Part shown: positions 6,540 through 15,288 of the stretch, in pieces
Numbering within the stretch: position 1 is the stretch's first letter
Layout: each line of letters starts with the position of its first letter
Assembly (NCBI RefSeq): GCF_013249045.1
Contig: NZ_JABRWP010000003.1
Span: 372,001 to 436,000 of the forward strand
DNA: 64,000 bases
Source: Winogradskyella eckloniae
GTDB lineage: Bacteria; Bacteroidota; Bacteroidia; Flavobacteriales; Flavobacteriaceae
Direction: 5' to 3'
Position numbers and translations under genes: made by a program
The notes under the pieces: generated by a model
What the model saw: the letters and a program-made list of their open reading frames with translations, nothing else
Told to the model about the DNA's origin: nothing
Database searches by the model: none

Positions 6540-8438
6540 TTAATCTCTACGTCTAGAACGTCTTGGTCTATCTGAACCTGAGTTGCTAGATTCTGGACGT
6601 CTATCGCCTCGAGAATCATTAAATTTGCGGTCTTGGCCTCGGTCACTTCTATTATCGTCGGATCGTCTACTGCTTCTTCTGTCACTTCTGTTTCCAGAAC
6701 CTCCAGATGAACGTCTGTCATTAGAGCGTCTATCTCCTCTGTCATCTCTTCTGCGATTTCCACCACCAGAGCGTCTATCGTTTCCGCCACGACCACGACC
6801 TCTATCGCGTCTTCCGCCACCGCTACGACCTCTATTTTCGCTAACTTCTACGTTTACAAAACGACCTTCGTGTTTAAAATCTGTGAAGAATGCTAATACC
6901 TTTTCTTGTAATGTTTTTTCCGTATTAAAGAATGAGAAACTTTCTTTTACATCGACTTTAAAAACATCATCTCGTCCTAATTCTAATTGTTCTTTTAAGA
7001 AATCTTTCAATTTCATCCAATCAAAACCATCTTTACTTCCAACATTGATAAAATAACGAGAATCATTAGATTGCTTACCGTAATCACGTCCACCATCTTT
7101 ATCGCCTCTAGATTCTACAGCGCTGATATCTTTAGATTTTTGATAATAATCAAAGAAACGATTAAATTCTACTGAGAAGAATTTTTTAATTAATTCGTCT
7201 TTATCAGTATCCGCGAATAATTCGTTAATACTGTCTAAATGTTTATCTATTTCGTGATTGGTTTCTGTAGTATGAATTTTATTGGCTAAAGACATTAATT
7301 GTACTTCAACAATATCAGTACCAGATGGCACGTCTTTTTTCTCAAACTGCTTTTTAATTATGCGTTCAATACTTTTAATTTTTCTTAATTCACTTTTAGA
7401 AACAATAACCATGGAAACTCCGGTTTTACCAGCACGTCCTGTTCTTCCTGAACGATGGGTATACGTTTCTATTTCATCTGGCAATTGGTAGTTGATAACG
7501 TGTGTAATGTCATCTACATCGATACCACGTGCAGCGACATCAGTAGCAACTAACATTTGTATTTGGTTGTTTCTAAAGGATTTCATAACCAAATCACGTT
7601 GGTTTTGACTTAAGTCACCATGTAAAGCACCTGCAGAATAGCCATCTTCAATTAAGTTTTCGGCTACCTTTTGCGTATCGCGTTTTGTTCTACAGAATAT
7701 TACTGAAAATATATCTGGATTCGCGTCTGCTAATCGTTTTAAAGCTCTATAACGGTCTCTGGCATTGACTAAATAATACTCGTGTGTTACATTGCTTGTG
7801 CTTTCGTTTTTATTTCCAACCGTAATTTCTGTTGGATCGTACATAAATTTCTTAGCTATGGTAGCGACCTCTCTAGGCATCGTTGCAGAGAATAACCATG
7901 TACTTTTATCATCTGGTGTATGTGATAAAATGTCTGTGATATCTTCATAGAATCCCATGTTTAGCATTTCATCGGCTTCGTCTAAAACACTGTATTGTAT
8001 TTTAGAGATGTCCACCATATTTCTACTAATCATATCTTTCATACGACCAGGTGTAGCCACAATTATTTGCGCACCACGTTTTACTTGTCTGGCTTGATCA
8101 GATATACTAGATCCACCATAAATGGCTACAACGTTTAAACCTTTACAATATTTACCGTAGTTTTTTAATTCGTTGGTAATTTGTAAACAAAGTTCTCGAG
8201 TAGGTGATAAGATTAAACCTTGAGTCGTTCTACTATCTACATCAATTTTTTGTAACATTGGAAAACCGAAAGCTGCTGTTTTACCAGTTCCTGTTTGTGC
8301 CAAAGCCACTAAATCTTTGTCTTCTTCTAATAAAATTGGAATTGCTTTTGCTTGGACTTCAGATGGTTTTTCAAAACCTAAATCCGTAATTGCGTTAAGT
8401 AGGTCTTCATTAAGACCTAATTCTTGGAATGTGCTCAT
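6540..8438 (-). CDS. DEAD-box RNA helicase (CsdA/DeaD-like)
   Basis: A 632-residue ATP-dependent RNA helicase. The Q motif (FEKPSEVQAKAIP) is near residue 23, Walker A AQTGTGKT near 46, then PTREL, DEAD, SAT and HRSGRTGRAGK in order. A DbpA-type RNA-binding domain fits the region around residues 470-540. The last 90 or so residues are an RG/RS/D-rich disordered tail that probably binds RNA non-specifically. Such proteins act in ribosome assembly, RNA decay and cold adaptation. The repetitive tail also creates long open frames on the other strand, which I reject. Transcription ends at the strong hairpin at 6444-6485. Confidence 0.95.
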   Translation of the reverse strand: MSTFQELGLNEDLLNAITDLGFEKPSEVQAKAIPILLEEDKDLVALAQTGTGKTAAFGFPMLQKIDVDSRTTQGLILSPTRELCLQITNELKNYGKYCKGLNVVAIYGGSSISDQARQVKRGAQIIVATPGRMKDMISRNMVDISKIQYSVLDEADEMLNMGFYEDITDILSHTPDDKSTWLFSATMPREVATIAKKFMYDPTEITVGNKNESTSNVTHEYYLVNARDRYRALKRLADANPDIFSVIFCRTKRDTQKVAENLIEDGYSAGALHGDLSQNQRDLVMKSFRNNQIQMLVATDVAARGIDVDDITHVINYQLPDEIETYTHRSGRTGRAGKTGVSMVIVSKSELRKIKSIERIIKKQFEKKDVPSGTDIVEVQLMSLANKIHTTETNHEIDKHLDSINELFADTDKDELIKKFFSVEFNRFFDYYQKSKDISAVESRGDKDGGRDYGKQSNDSRYFINVGSKDGFDWMKLKDFLKEQLELGRDDVFKVDVKESFSFFNTEKTLQEKVLAFFTDFKHEGRFVNVEVSENRGRSGGGRRDRGRGRGGNDRRSGGGNRRRDDRGDRRSNDRRSSGGSGNRSDRRSSRRSDDNRSDRGQDRKFNDSRGDRRPESSNSGSDRPRRSRRRD

Positions 8439-8546
8439 TCTTGAGTTTTATGTATTCGATTATGTTCTGTTGGTGTTACAAGAGAAGCGAATCGACATAC
8501 TAAACACTAAAACTTCTAGGTAACACATCCTCACTCTGAGGAATAT

Positions 8547-8569
8547 AAAAATCCAATCTATGGATTTTT
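8547..8569 (-). terminator. Terminator after the DsbA-like gene
   Basis: AAAAATCC (8547-8554) pairs with GGATTTTT (8562-8569) around a seven-base loop. It lies about 70 bases after the DsbA-like stop and upstream of the helicase, so it would separate the two minus-strand units. The stem is short, so termination may be partial. Confidence 0.55.
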
Positions 8570-8636
8570 GCAAGGTGCAAAGGTAGGTTAATTTATTTAA
8601 AATACAATTTTGCGAATTTCATGTGCTTTTTTTAGC

Positions 8637-9281
8637 CTATTCTGCTATTAATTCTGAAAGGACTTGTTTAAATGTTTCTACAGGTTGTGCGCCTGTTATC
8701 GCGCTTTTACGGTTAAAAACAATTGTTGGTACAGAATTTACACCCATATTTTTCCATTCATTTTGAAGGCTTCGAACGTGGTAACGAGCATCCTCATCAT
8801 CTAATTTTTCAAGAGCTTCTGTTGCGTTTAAGCCAACCTCTAATAGTGCTTGTTTTAAAATATGTCTATCAGAAACGTCTTTTCTTTCGCTAAAAAACGC
8901 TTTAGTTAACGTCATTTTTAATTCAGTTTGTTTGCCTTTGCTTTTAGCGTATTCTAAAAGGACATGAGCATCAAAAGTGTTCACGATTCTCATCGTATCA
9001 AAATAATCGAATTTAAAACCTAATGATTCTCCAATTTCTGCCATCTGCTGTTGTGACGCTTTTTGTTGTTCAATTGTAGCACCATATTTTTCCGCGATAT
9101 GTTCAGTGACATTTTGACCATCTGCAGGCATATTAGGGTTTAATTCAAAAGGTTGCCATTCTATCTCAATTTGATCTGAAATACCTAATTCATTTATAGC
9201 TTTTTCAAGGCGTTTGTATCCAATGGTACACCAAGGACAAACGACATCAGACACTATGTCTATTTTTAATTTATCTGTCAT
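8637..9281 (-). CDS. DsbA family oxidoreductase (FrnE-like)
   Basis: A 214-residue thioredoxin-fold protein. The active site CPWC is at about residues 15-18 within DVVCPWCTIGYKRL, and a long helical insertion follows as in FrnE and 2-hydroxychromene-2-carboxylate isomerase-like proteins. The cis-proline region is VNSVPTIVFN near residue 180. There is no signal peptide, so it acts in the cytosol, unlike true DsbA. FrnE relatives are linked to oxidative stress in other bacteria. It lies after a TetR/carboxymuconolactone-decarboxylase pair but is separated from it by a hairpin. Confidence 0.92.
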   Translation of the reverse strand: MTDKLKIDIVSDVVCPWCTIGYKRLEKAINELGISDQIEIEWQPFELNPNMPADGQNVTEHIAEKYGATIEQQKASQQQMAEIGESLGFKFDYFDTMRIVNTFDAHVLLEYAKSKGKQTELKMTLTKAFFSERKDVSDRHILKQALLEVGLNATEALEKLDDEDARYHVRSLQNEWKNMGVNSVPTIVFNRKSAITGAQPVETFKQVLSELIAE

Positions 9282-9302
9282 GCTAAATTTGTGTTTTAAT
9301 TA

Positions 9303-9334
9303 AATAAACCTCCCGAATAATCGGAAGGTTTATT
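9303..9334 (-). terminator. Hairpin between the decarboxylase-like and DsbA-like genes
   Basis: Arms 9303-9316 and 9321-9334 pair over 14 positions with one G-T wobble and a four-base loop. The stem is strong but the following T-run is poor, so it may be an imperfect terminator or mRNA-stabilising hairpin. Confidence 0.6.
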
Positions 9335-9363
9335 GCTAACAATCAACATCGTGGTTTTAGGGT

Positions 9364-9927
9364 TTAGGATACCACGTTTTCTTTAGACCATGCAAATTTT
9401 TCAAAAGCACCATCAACTGGTGTATTTGCGATATGGTTTGTATAGTTACTTATCGTTTTTTGAGATAAACCTAGAATAATATCTAAAACGTGCTTTTCTT
9501 GGTAACCTGCAGCATAAAAGGCATCTAAATCGTCTTGAGTAACATGGCCACGATTTCTTACGATGCTTAATGTCATGGTACGTAACGCTTCTAGTTTAGC
9601 ATCTTCTAATGGTGTTTCGTTTCTTAGTGCTTCTGTGATGGCATCGTCTACTTTCATCATTTTAGCAATACCAGTATGTGCAGGTACGCAATAATGACAT
9701 TCATGTTCTACATTGATAGTTTGCCAAACGACTGTTAATTCATCGCTGTTAAATGAGGATTGTGTAAACAGCTCGTGTAAAGTTTGGTATGCCTTTAAGA
9801 TTTGAGGCGAACTGGCTAATACACCATGTAAACCAGGAATCATTCCAAATGATTTTAAAGAATTTTCTAAAAATGGTTGGCTGCCTTCTGGTGCAGAATC
9901 AATGTCGTGAATTTTTAATGTAGTCAT
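9364..9927 (-). CDS. Carboxymuconolactone decarboxylase / AhpD-like protein
   Basis: A 187-residue helical protein with the AhpD-type redox motif ECHYCVPAHTGIAK near residues 71-84 (Cys-x-x-Cys with a downstream His). Proteins with this motif use a thiol relay against peroxides; the family name comes from decarboxylases that lack it. The neighbouring TetR gene and the shared operator palindromes suggest a local regulon responding to an electrophile or peroxide, which is inference. The ATG at 9927 follows an AT-rich spacer holding the operator at 9964-9979. Confidence 0.9.
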   Translation of the reverse strand: MTTLKIHDIDSAPEGSQPFLENSLKSFGMIPGLHGVLASSPQILKAYQTLHELFTQSSFNSDELTVVWQTINVEHECHYCVPAHTGIAKMMKVDDAITEALRNETPLEDAKLEALRTMTLSIVRNRGHVTQDDLDAFYAAGYQEKHVLDIILGLSQKTISNYTNHIANTPVDGAFEKFAWSKENVVS

Positions 9928-9963
9928 AGTAATTTTGATTTTAATATTTATATTATTTTTATT

Positions 9964-9979
9964 CTAAACGTTCGTTTAG
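9964..9979. promoter_or_regulatory. Putative operator of the second TetR regulator
   Basis: A palindrome CTAAACG-TT-CGTTTAG between the TetR gene and the downstream decarboxylase-like gene. It matches 13 of 16 positions of a site at the tetR promoter (10609-10624, read on the minus strand), as expected for two operators of one repressor. Confidence 0.6.
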
Positions 9980-9999
9980 TTATGGTGTAAAAAAAATGT

Positions 10000-10563
10000 T
10001 TACACATTTGCGAAGATCATTTCAATATAATCTTCAATTTCTTTTTTGGTGTTAACTCTAGATGCTGCTGCTAATCCGTGTTTTGCTAATAATAAATAAT
10101 TAGCTTGTTTTAAGATGGTTGCATCATCTTTAGTAGGATCCATTTTTAGCTTATCTATGATAATTTGTTTTAACTGTGTCATAAACATGCTCATTTGTTC
10201 TTGTACTAATTCATCTTCTGATTCTGAAAACTCATTATAGGTATTGGTCACAAAGCATCCGTTTAAGTTGTCGTCTTTTAATTTAGAACTTACAGAATCA
10301 TAGAAAAATTGTTTTATATCTGCCACACCACGTGTGCCATGTTTTAATTTTTCTAAGACGGTATTTACAATAGATTTGTATTGCTTTAAACTTTCTAAAA
10401 ACAATCCATGTTTACTGCCAAAACTAGCGTATATAGAAAACTTATTAATGCCCATTTCTTTTTCAAGCATTTGCATAGAGGTTGTTTCATAGCCATTTTT
10501 CCAAAAAAGATGCATAGCTTTTTCGACAACTTCAGCTTCTATGTATTGTTTAGTTCTTGCCAT
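10000..10563 (-). CDS. TetR/AcrR family transcriptional regulator
   Basis: A 187-residue repressor with the N-terminal helix-turn-helix at about residues 8-55 (LFWKNGYETTSMQMLEKEMG and NKFSIYASFGSKHGLF). The C-terminal ligand domain is unassigned. It lies directly upstream of, and on the same strand as, the AhpD-like gene, 72 bases apart. Its promoter (-7 element TAGTTTTG at 10604-10611) overlaps an operator-like palindrome at 10609-10624, which fits autorepression. Confidence 0.92.
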   Translation of the reverse strand: MARTKQYIEAEVVEKAMHLFWKNGYETTSMQMLEKEMGINKFSIYASFGSKHGLFLESLKQYKSIVNTVLEKLKHGTRGVADIKQFFYDSVSSKLKDDNLNGCFVTNTYNEFSESEDELVQEQMSMFMTQLKQIIIDKLKMDPTKDDATILKQANYLLLAKHGLAAASRVNTKKEIEDYIEMIFANV

Positions 10564-10603
10564 TTTTTTTATCCGAAAACAAAATTTGTTCTAAATGATG
10601 ATA

Positions 10604-10624
10604 CAAAACTAAACAATCGGTTAG
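10604..10624 (-). promoter_or_regulatory. Promoter and overlapping operator of the second tetR
   Basis: Minus-strand TAGTTTTG (10604-10611) matches TAnnTTTG. It overlaps the imperfect palindrome CTAACCGATTGTTTAG (minus strand of 10609-10624), which resembles the one at 9964-9979. Repressor bound there would cover the -7 region. Confidence 0.6.
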
Positions 10625-10663
10625 AAACTAAAAAATATTTAACGTTTTCTTCTGAAAATTGAA

Positions 10664-11236
10664 CTATTGATTTAAAAAATTAACCAACTGCCTAATGGCT
10701 TTACCACGATGTCCTATTTTATTTTTTTCTTCTAATGAGATTTCTGCAAACGTTTTAGTGTAGCCTTCAGCTTTAAAAATAGGGTCGTAACCAAATCCAC
10801 CTTGTCCATAGGTTTTGGTTGTGATACTACCTTTACAAATCCCTGTAAAAGTGTGAAGTTGACCATTGATGTGTAGCGCAATTACGGTTTTAAATTGAGC
10901 AGCTCTGTTGGGATTATCCTGGAGTTCGTTTAATAACTTATTGGTATTGTCTTCTGCGTTACGTTGCGGACCAGCATAACGTGCCGAATAGACACCAGGT
11001 TCACCATCTAAAGCATTAACTTCTAAACCCGTGTCATCTGCAAAACAATCATATCCATAATGGGATTGCAGATATTCTGCCTTTTGAATAGCGTTACCTT
11101 CAATAGTAGTTTGTGTTTCAGGTATATCTTCGGTACAGGCAATATCTTTTAAACTTAAAAGTTTAATGTGTGGTGGTAGTATGGCTTGTACTTCTTTTAG
11201 CTTATTTAAATTATTTGTAGCGAAAACGAGTTGCAT
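10664..11236 (-). CDS. rdgB: Non-canonical purine NTP pyrophosphatase (RdgB/HAM1)
   Basis: A 190-residue house-cleaning enzyme that hydrolyses dITP, ITP and XTP to monophosphates. Family signatures are FATNNLNKLKEVQ at the N-terminus, DDTGLEVNALDGEPGVYSAR near residues 68-85, GFGYDPIF near 146, and HRGKA near the end. Length and motif order are normal. The ATG at 11236 lies in the 5' part of the divergent neighbouring frame, so the two promoters must be close or overlapping. Confidence 0.96.
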   Translation of the reverse strand: MQLVFATNNLNKLKEVQAILPPHIKLLSLKDIACTEDIPETQTTIEGNAIQKAEYLQSHYGYDCFADDTGLEVNALDGEPGVYSARYAGPQRNAEDNTNKLLNELQDNPNRAAQFKTVIALHINGQLHTFTGICKGSITTKTYGQGGFGYDPIFKAEGYTKTFAEISLEEKNKIGHRGKAIRQLVNFLNQ

Positions 11237-11251
11237 AGTGTCTTTTTATTA

Positions 11252-12292
11252 ATGTATTTTAGCTCTTGTAAAAATATGAATCTAATTACATTTTTTGTGT
11301 CAAATGAAATAAATTTTGAGAGGTCTTATAGCTTACGATGTATCTGGCCTTTTTTGCTTTGTTTCTGTTGTTTTTTTGTCAATGCTCAAGATATTGATGA
11401 TTTAGACTCTTTACTTGTAGATAGAGATTTAGACAATTATTCATTGCGCTTGTTTACAAATTTTAAGGCGAATAAATTTAGTATACATAACGATGATTAT
11501 AAGGCGAGATTTGTGCCTAATAACAGACATGGTTTGGGTATAGGTGTGGCGAACCGCAAAATTATTTTAGATGTTGCCTTCAATGTAAAAAATACAAACA
11601 AAGAAGATACAAAGAAGTTTGATTTACAAGGCACTACAATCATTAAGAATAGGCATTTTTCTAATATTTATGTGCAAACATATAAAGGGTTTACCGCTAA
11701 AAATAATTTTGATGAAGCCTTTGAGTTTAACAGTGATTTACGTTCTATAAGTTTTGGGCTTAATTATTTATATACGTTTGACGATATTGAATTTTCCTAT
11801 GCCTTACTCAAAGCAGGATTAGCAGAAAAAAGAAACGAAAATATTTTTATCACAGGCGGACTAGGCCTTTTTACTGGCTTTGATTATTTTTCTTCAGATA
11901 CTGGTTTATTGACAGAAGATACGAGCCCATATTTTAATGATGAAGCTAATATAAGACGTTTTCAAGGTGTTACTCTAGGTGTTTTAGCTGGTTTTATATC
12001 GTATTTTAAATTGCCGGAAAATATTACAGCTACCATTAATTTAATGCCAGGTATGGGAATGATGTATAAAAAACTTACGGTAGAAGGGAAATCCTATACA
12101 CCGAGTAATGCCATGCTTTATAAGCTCGATTTTATGGTTGGCCTAGGATATAGTTTTGATAGATATTATATAAGCTTAACGTATAATAATGGTTTGTATA
12201 CCACTGATTTTGATTATGATAATAAGTATCGATTAAACCTTACGAATGCTAAACTAGCTATTGGTTACAGATTTAGAAGTAGAAATCAATAG
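11252..12292 (+). CDS. Outer-membrane beta-barrel-like protein (DUF4421-type)
   Basis: An exported protein of about 346 residues. A hydrophobic segment ending in CCFFVNAQ gives a signal cleavage site before DIDDLDSL. The mature part has alternating aromatic and polar stretches with conserved features of DUF4421 proteins (SLRLFTNFKANKF, RFVPNNRHGLGIG) and ends with an aromatic-rich strand as in porins. The start is uncertain: ATGs at 11252 and 11276 both work, and the longer TTG reading overlaps rdgB. Function unknown; outer-membrane location is inferred. Confidence 0.75.
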   Translation: MYFSSCKNMNLITFFVSNEINFERSYSLRCIWPFLLCFCCFFVNAQDIDDLDSLLVDRDLDNYSLRLFTNFKANKFSIHNDDYKARFVPNNRHGLGIGVANRKIILDVAFNVKNTNKEDTKKFDLQGTTIIKNRHFSNIYVQTYKGFTAKNNFDEAFEFNSDLRSISFGLNYLYTFDDIEFSYALLKAGLAEKRNENIFITGGLGLFTGFDYFSSDTGLLTEDTSPYFNDEANIRRFQGVTLGVLAGFISYFKLPENITATINLMPGMGMMYKKLTVEGKSYTPSNAMLYKLDFMVGLGYSFDRYYISLTYNNGLYTTDFDYDNKYRLNLTNAKLAIGYRFRSRNQ

Positions 12293-12440
12293 TGCTTATT
12301 TTTATTTTAGTCTAAAGGCTATTCAGTAAACTGATCATATTGCTAAATTTTAGGTATTATTTATGATATTTATCAGTCATAAGATTGTGTTTAATCTTTA
12401 TCTTAGACAAAAGAATAATTAATTTAAAAAGATAGAGATT

Positions 12441-12740
12441 ATGACTGTGAATTTTCAATACGTAAACCTAGATACAAGCGAAACACTTTCTGCATTAACC
12501 ATTGAGAAATTAGAAAAATTAGCTCATAAATTTGAGTTTTTAATTTCAGCTCAAGTTTATTTTAAGCACGACGAAAAAGATAATGAAACTGGCAAAATTT
12601 GTAATATAGAGTTGAGTTTACCAGGACCTCGTATTTTCGCAACGTCAAGCAAAAAGAACTACGAAATGGCAATGACAGAAACCATTAAAGATTTAGAACG
12701 CCAACTTAAAAAGCGTAAAGAAGTTTTTAGTACACATTAA
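12441..12740 (+). CDS. Ribosome hibernation-promoting factor family protein (HPF/RaiA-like)
   Basis: A 99-residue protein of the short HPF type: a beta-alpha-beta-beta-beta-alpha fold visible as MTVNFQYVNLDTSETL, the helix ALTIEKLEKLAHKFEF, strands with CNIELSLPGPRIFATS, and the C-terminal helix with ERQLKKRK. These factors bind the 30S decoding centre in slow growth and promote 70S inactivity or 100S dimers. It lacks the C-terminal dimerisation domain of long HPF. It converges with rlmH, another gene acting on the ribosome. Confidence 0.88.
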   Translation: MTVNFQYVNLDTSETLSALTIEKLEKLAHKFEFLISAQVYFKHDEKDNETGKICNIELSLPGPRIFATSSKKNYEMAMTETIKDLERQLKKRKEVFSTH

Positions 12741-12761
12741 TACTTTTTTTGTTTAAAAGTA
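12741..12761. terminator. Weak bidirectional terminator between hpf and rlmH
   Basis: TACTTTT (12741-12747) and AAAAGTA (12755-12761) pair around a T-rich loop, between two convergent genes. The stem is only seven AT-rich pairs, so this is tentative. Confidence 0.35.
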
Positions 12762-12778
12762 CAGAGGGTTTATAGTTT

Positions 12779-13252
12779 TTAGCGATGATGATAAGGTTCA
12801 TTTCTAAGAATTGTAAACCCTCTATACAATTGTTCTATAAAGAATAGTCTTACCATTTGATGCGAAAAGGTCATTTTAGATAAACCTAATTTCCCATTCG
12901 CTCTGTTATAAACGGCGTCAGAAAATCCATAAGGACCTCCAATGACAAAAATTAAGGTTTTAATTCCAGAGTTCATGTGTTTTTGTAGATAGCTAGAAAA
13001 GGCTACAGAATCTAATTGTTTACCGTTTTCATCTAGTAAAATTAAAACATCAGAGGTTTGCGTTTTCGCTAAAATGAGTTCGCCTTCTTTGTCTTTTTGT
13101 TGTGCTTCGGATAAATTTTTAACCTTCTTTAAATCCGGAATAACGTCAAAATCAAACTTTATATAATGCCCAAGTCTTTTGGTATAATCTTCAATTAAAA
13201 CTTGAAGGTTTTTATTATCCGTTTTGCCTATGGCTATGAGTTTAATGTTCAT
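12779..13252 (-). CDS. rlmH: 23S rRNA (pseudouridine(1915)-N3)-methyltransferase RlmH
   Basis: A 157-residue SPOUT methyltransferase acting on pseudouridine 1915 in helix 69 of 23S rRNA. Signatures are IAIGKT at the N-terminus, the SAM-binding knot FVIGGPYGFS near residue 103, and the invariant end LYRGFTILRNEPYHHR. Length is typical. Its -7 element (minus-strand TAAATTTG, 13257-13264) stops four bases before the ATG, so the mRNA is likely leaderless. It is divergent from nadC. Confidence 0.97.
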   Translation of the reverse strand: MNIKLIAIGKTDNKNLQVLIEDYTKRLGHYIKFDFDVIPDLKKVKNLSEAQQKDKEGELILAKTQTSDVLILLDENGKQLDSVAFSSYLQKHMNSGIKTLIFVIGGPYGFSDAVYNRANGKLGLSKMTFSHQMVRLFFIEQLYRGFTILRNEPYHHR

Positions 13253-13256
13253 ATTT

Positions 13257-13264
13257 CAAATTTA
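13257..13264 (-). promoter_or_regulatory. -7 promoter element of rlmH (leaderless)
   Basis: Minus-strand TAAATTTG fits TAnnTTTG; four bases (AAAT) separate it from the ATG, the same spacing seen at trmH, priA and the first tetR. Confidence 0.55.
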
Positions 13265-13371
13265 CGATTTACAAGCTATCATTTTAATTTTTTTCTGAAA
13301 TTATAATTCGTAATTCTAAAATCGGATTTCGTAAATCAATTTCCTATTTTTACATCAAATAAGTATTTAAT

Positions 13372-14229
13372 ATGATTTCACAAGCACAATTCGATAAAGA
13401 AATAGAATTAATAATCTCTAATGCCATCCGTGAAGATGTTGGTGATGGCGACCATAGTTCATTAGCATGTATACCAGCTTCAGCGCAAGGAAAAGCAAAA
13501 TTATTAGTAAAAGATACTGGTGTAATTGCTGGTGTAGAATTCGCGAAGCAAGTGTTTGCGTATGTGGATGCTGATATGAAGGTGGAAACCTTAATTGAAG
13601 ATGGAAGCCGCGTTAAGCATGGCGATATTGTGTTTTATGTAGAAGGCGCATCACAATCTATTTTAAAAGCAGAACGTTTAGTACTAAATGCGATGCAGCG
13701 CATGAGTGCTATTGCCACAAAGACGAGAGAATTTGTAGATATTTTAGAAGGTACAGGAACCAAAATTTTAGATACGCGTAAAACCACGCCAGGTATTAGA
13801 GCTTTAGAAAAATGGGCTGTAAAAATTGGTGGTGGTGAAAACCATAGATTTGCTTTGTATGACATGATTATGCTTAAGGATAATCACATTGATTTTGCAG
13901 GAGGCGTGTCTAAAGCCATTAACCTAACTAAGCAATATTTAAAAGATACAGATAGAGACTTGAAAATCATAGTAGAGGCTAGAAATCTTGAAGAAATTAA
14001 AGAAATTTTAGATTGTGGTGGTGTTTATAGAATTTTAATTGATAACTTTAATTATGAAGATACGCGTAAAGCTGTAAAATTAATTGGCGACCAATGTTTA
14101 ACAGAATCTTCTGGTGGAATAAACGAAAACACCCTTAGAAAATATGCCGAATGTGGTGTGGATTATATTTCATCTGGTGCGTTAACGCACTCCGTTTACA
14201 ACAAAGATTTAAGCTTAAAAGCGGTTTAA
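13372..14229 (+). CDS. nadC: Nicotinate-nucleotide diphosphorylase (carboxylating), NadC
   Basis: A 285-residue quinolinate phosphoribosyltransferase, converting quinolinate and PRPP to nicotinate mononucleotide, CO2 and pyrophosphate in de novo NAD synthesis. Hallmarks are EDVGDGDHSS near residue 20, the phosphoribosyl site DTRKTTPGIR near 138, GGGENHRFALYD, MLKDNH, the acidic VEARNLEE near 202, and SSGGI near 244. Length is normal. It is followed after 78 bases by the BrkB-family gene, probably in one unit. Confidence 0.97.
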   Translation: MISQAQFDKEIELIISNAIREDVGDGDHSSLACIPASAQGKAKLLVKDTGVIAGVEFAKQVFAYVDADMKVETLIEDGSRVKHGDIVFYVEGASQSILKAERLVLNAMQRMSAIATKTREFVDILEGTGTKILDTRKTTPGIRALEKWAVKIGGGENHRFALYDMIMLKDNHIDFAGGVSKAINLTKQYLKDTDRDLKIIVEARNLEEIKEILDCGGVYRILIDNFNYEDTRKAVKLIGDQCLTESSGGINENTLRKYAECGVDYISSGALTHSVYNKDLSLKAV

Positions 14230-14307
14230 GAAACGTTTTGCATTTACCCTTTATGTTGACGATAAAGAAGCGCTAAAGGCTAACCGTCTATTGCTAAAAG
14301 CTAAATA

Positions 14308-15288
14308 ATGACTAAACACATAGAAGATAAATTAGATAAGATTCCGGTTTTAAATATAGTTGTGCGTTTTTTTAAGCAGATTAGATTACCAGGATTCGAA
14401 GGTTTATCCATATATGATTTGTTAGAGCTTTACGTTATGGGCATTGTAAAAGGTGCATTAACCACAAGAGCTAGTGCTATTGCGTTCAGTTTCTTTACAG
14501 CAATATTTCCTTTTTTATTATTTGTAATTATTTTAATTCCGTATATCCCAATTGATAATTTTCAATCGGATTTTTTAGATTTTTTAAACTCCTTTTTGCC
14601 GCCACAAACTTCCGATTTTTTCTTTTCTAATATTTTTGAAAACATCAGTGGTAATGGAGGTGGTGGTTTAATATCTTCTGTTTTTCTTTTGTCTATGTTG
14701 TTAATGGCAAATGGTGTTAATGCCGTTTTTTCTGGATTTGAAAATTCGTATCATCAGCAACTTACCAGAAACGTTTTTAAGCAATATATTTTTGCTTTAG
14801 GCATTGCCTTAATCTTAGCCATATTATTACTGTTAACGGTTGCGTTTTTAGGGTATTTTCAGATTTATGTGATAGAACCTTTGTATGAAAGTATTAATAA
14901 AGAAATGGTCTCAGAAGACAATTCTGGTGTCGGTTGGGTCATCTTTGCAAAGTATATGTTTTTTGTAATAATGACTTATATTGCAACGGCTACCTTATAT
15001 TATTTTGGCACTAGAGAAGGCCGGAAATCCAGATTCTTTTCAGTAGGCGCTTTACTCACAACATTGCTTATTATTTTAACGTCTTTTCTTTTCGGTATTT
15101 ATATTAATAATTTCTCACAATACAATGAACTTTATGGCTCTATTGGTGGTTTATTAATTCTATTATTATACCTATGGTTAAACTCTAATATTTTGCTTTT
15201 GGGTTATGAGTTAAATGCCTCACTTCAGTTTTTAAGAAAGCATCCAAGGGTTAAAAAACCAATAAAATTTAAGGATATTATTAGTTAA
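14308..15288 (+). CDS. YihY/virulence factor BrkB family membrane protein
   Basis: A 326-residue inner-membrane protein with about six helices. The family signature RASAIAFSFFTAIFPF begins near residue 52, and later helices include FALGIALILAILLLLTVAFL and GALLTTLLIILTSFLFGIY, ending with YLWLNSNILLLGYELNA. BrkB/YihY proteins are widespread and poorly understood; despite older labels they are not RNases. The stop overlaps the convergent response-regulator gene by eight bases. Confidence 0.92.
   Translation: MTKHIEDKLDKIPVLNIVVRFFKQIRLPGFEGLSIYDLLELYVMGIVKGALTTRASAIAFSFFTAIFPFLLFVIILIPYIPIDNFQSDFLDFLNSFLPPQTSDFFFSNIFENISGNGGGGLISSVFLLSMLLMANGVNAVFSGFENSYHQQLTRNVFKQYIFALGIALILAILLLLTVAFLGYFQIYVIEPLYESINKEMVSEDNSGVGWVIFAKYMFFVIMTYIATATLYYFGTREGRKSRFFSVGALLTTLLIILTSFLFGIYINNFSQYNELYGSIGGLLILLLYLWLNSNILLLGYELNASLQFLRKHPRVKKPIKFKDIIS

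Noticed and set aside
6530..7056. Long open frames on both strands across the helicase tail (6530-6820 minus, 6583-7056 plus)
   Set aside because: They are produced by the repetitive Arg/Gly/Ser codons of the helicase C-terminus; their products are low-complexity and lack starts with context.
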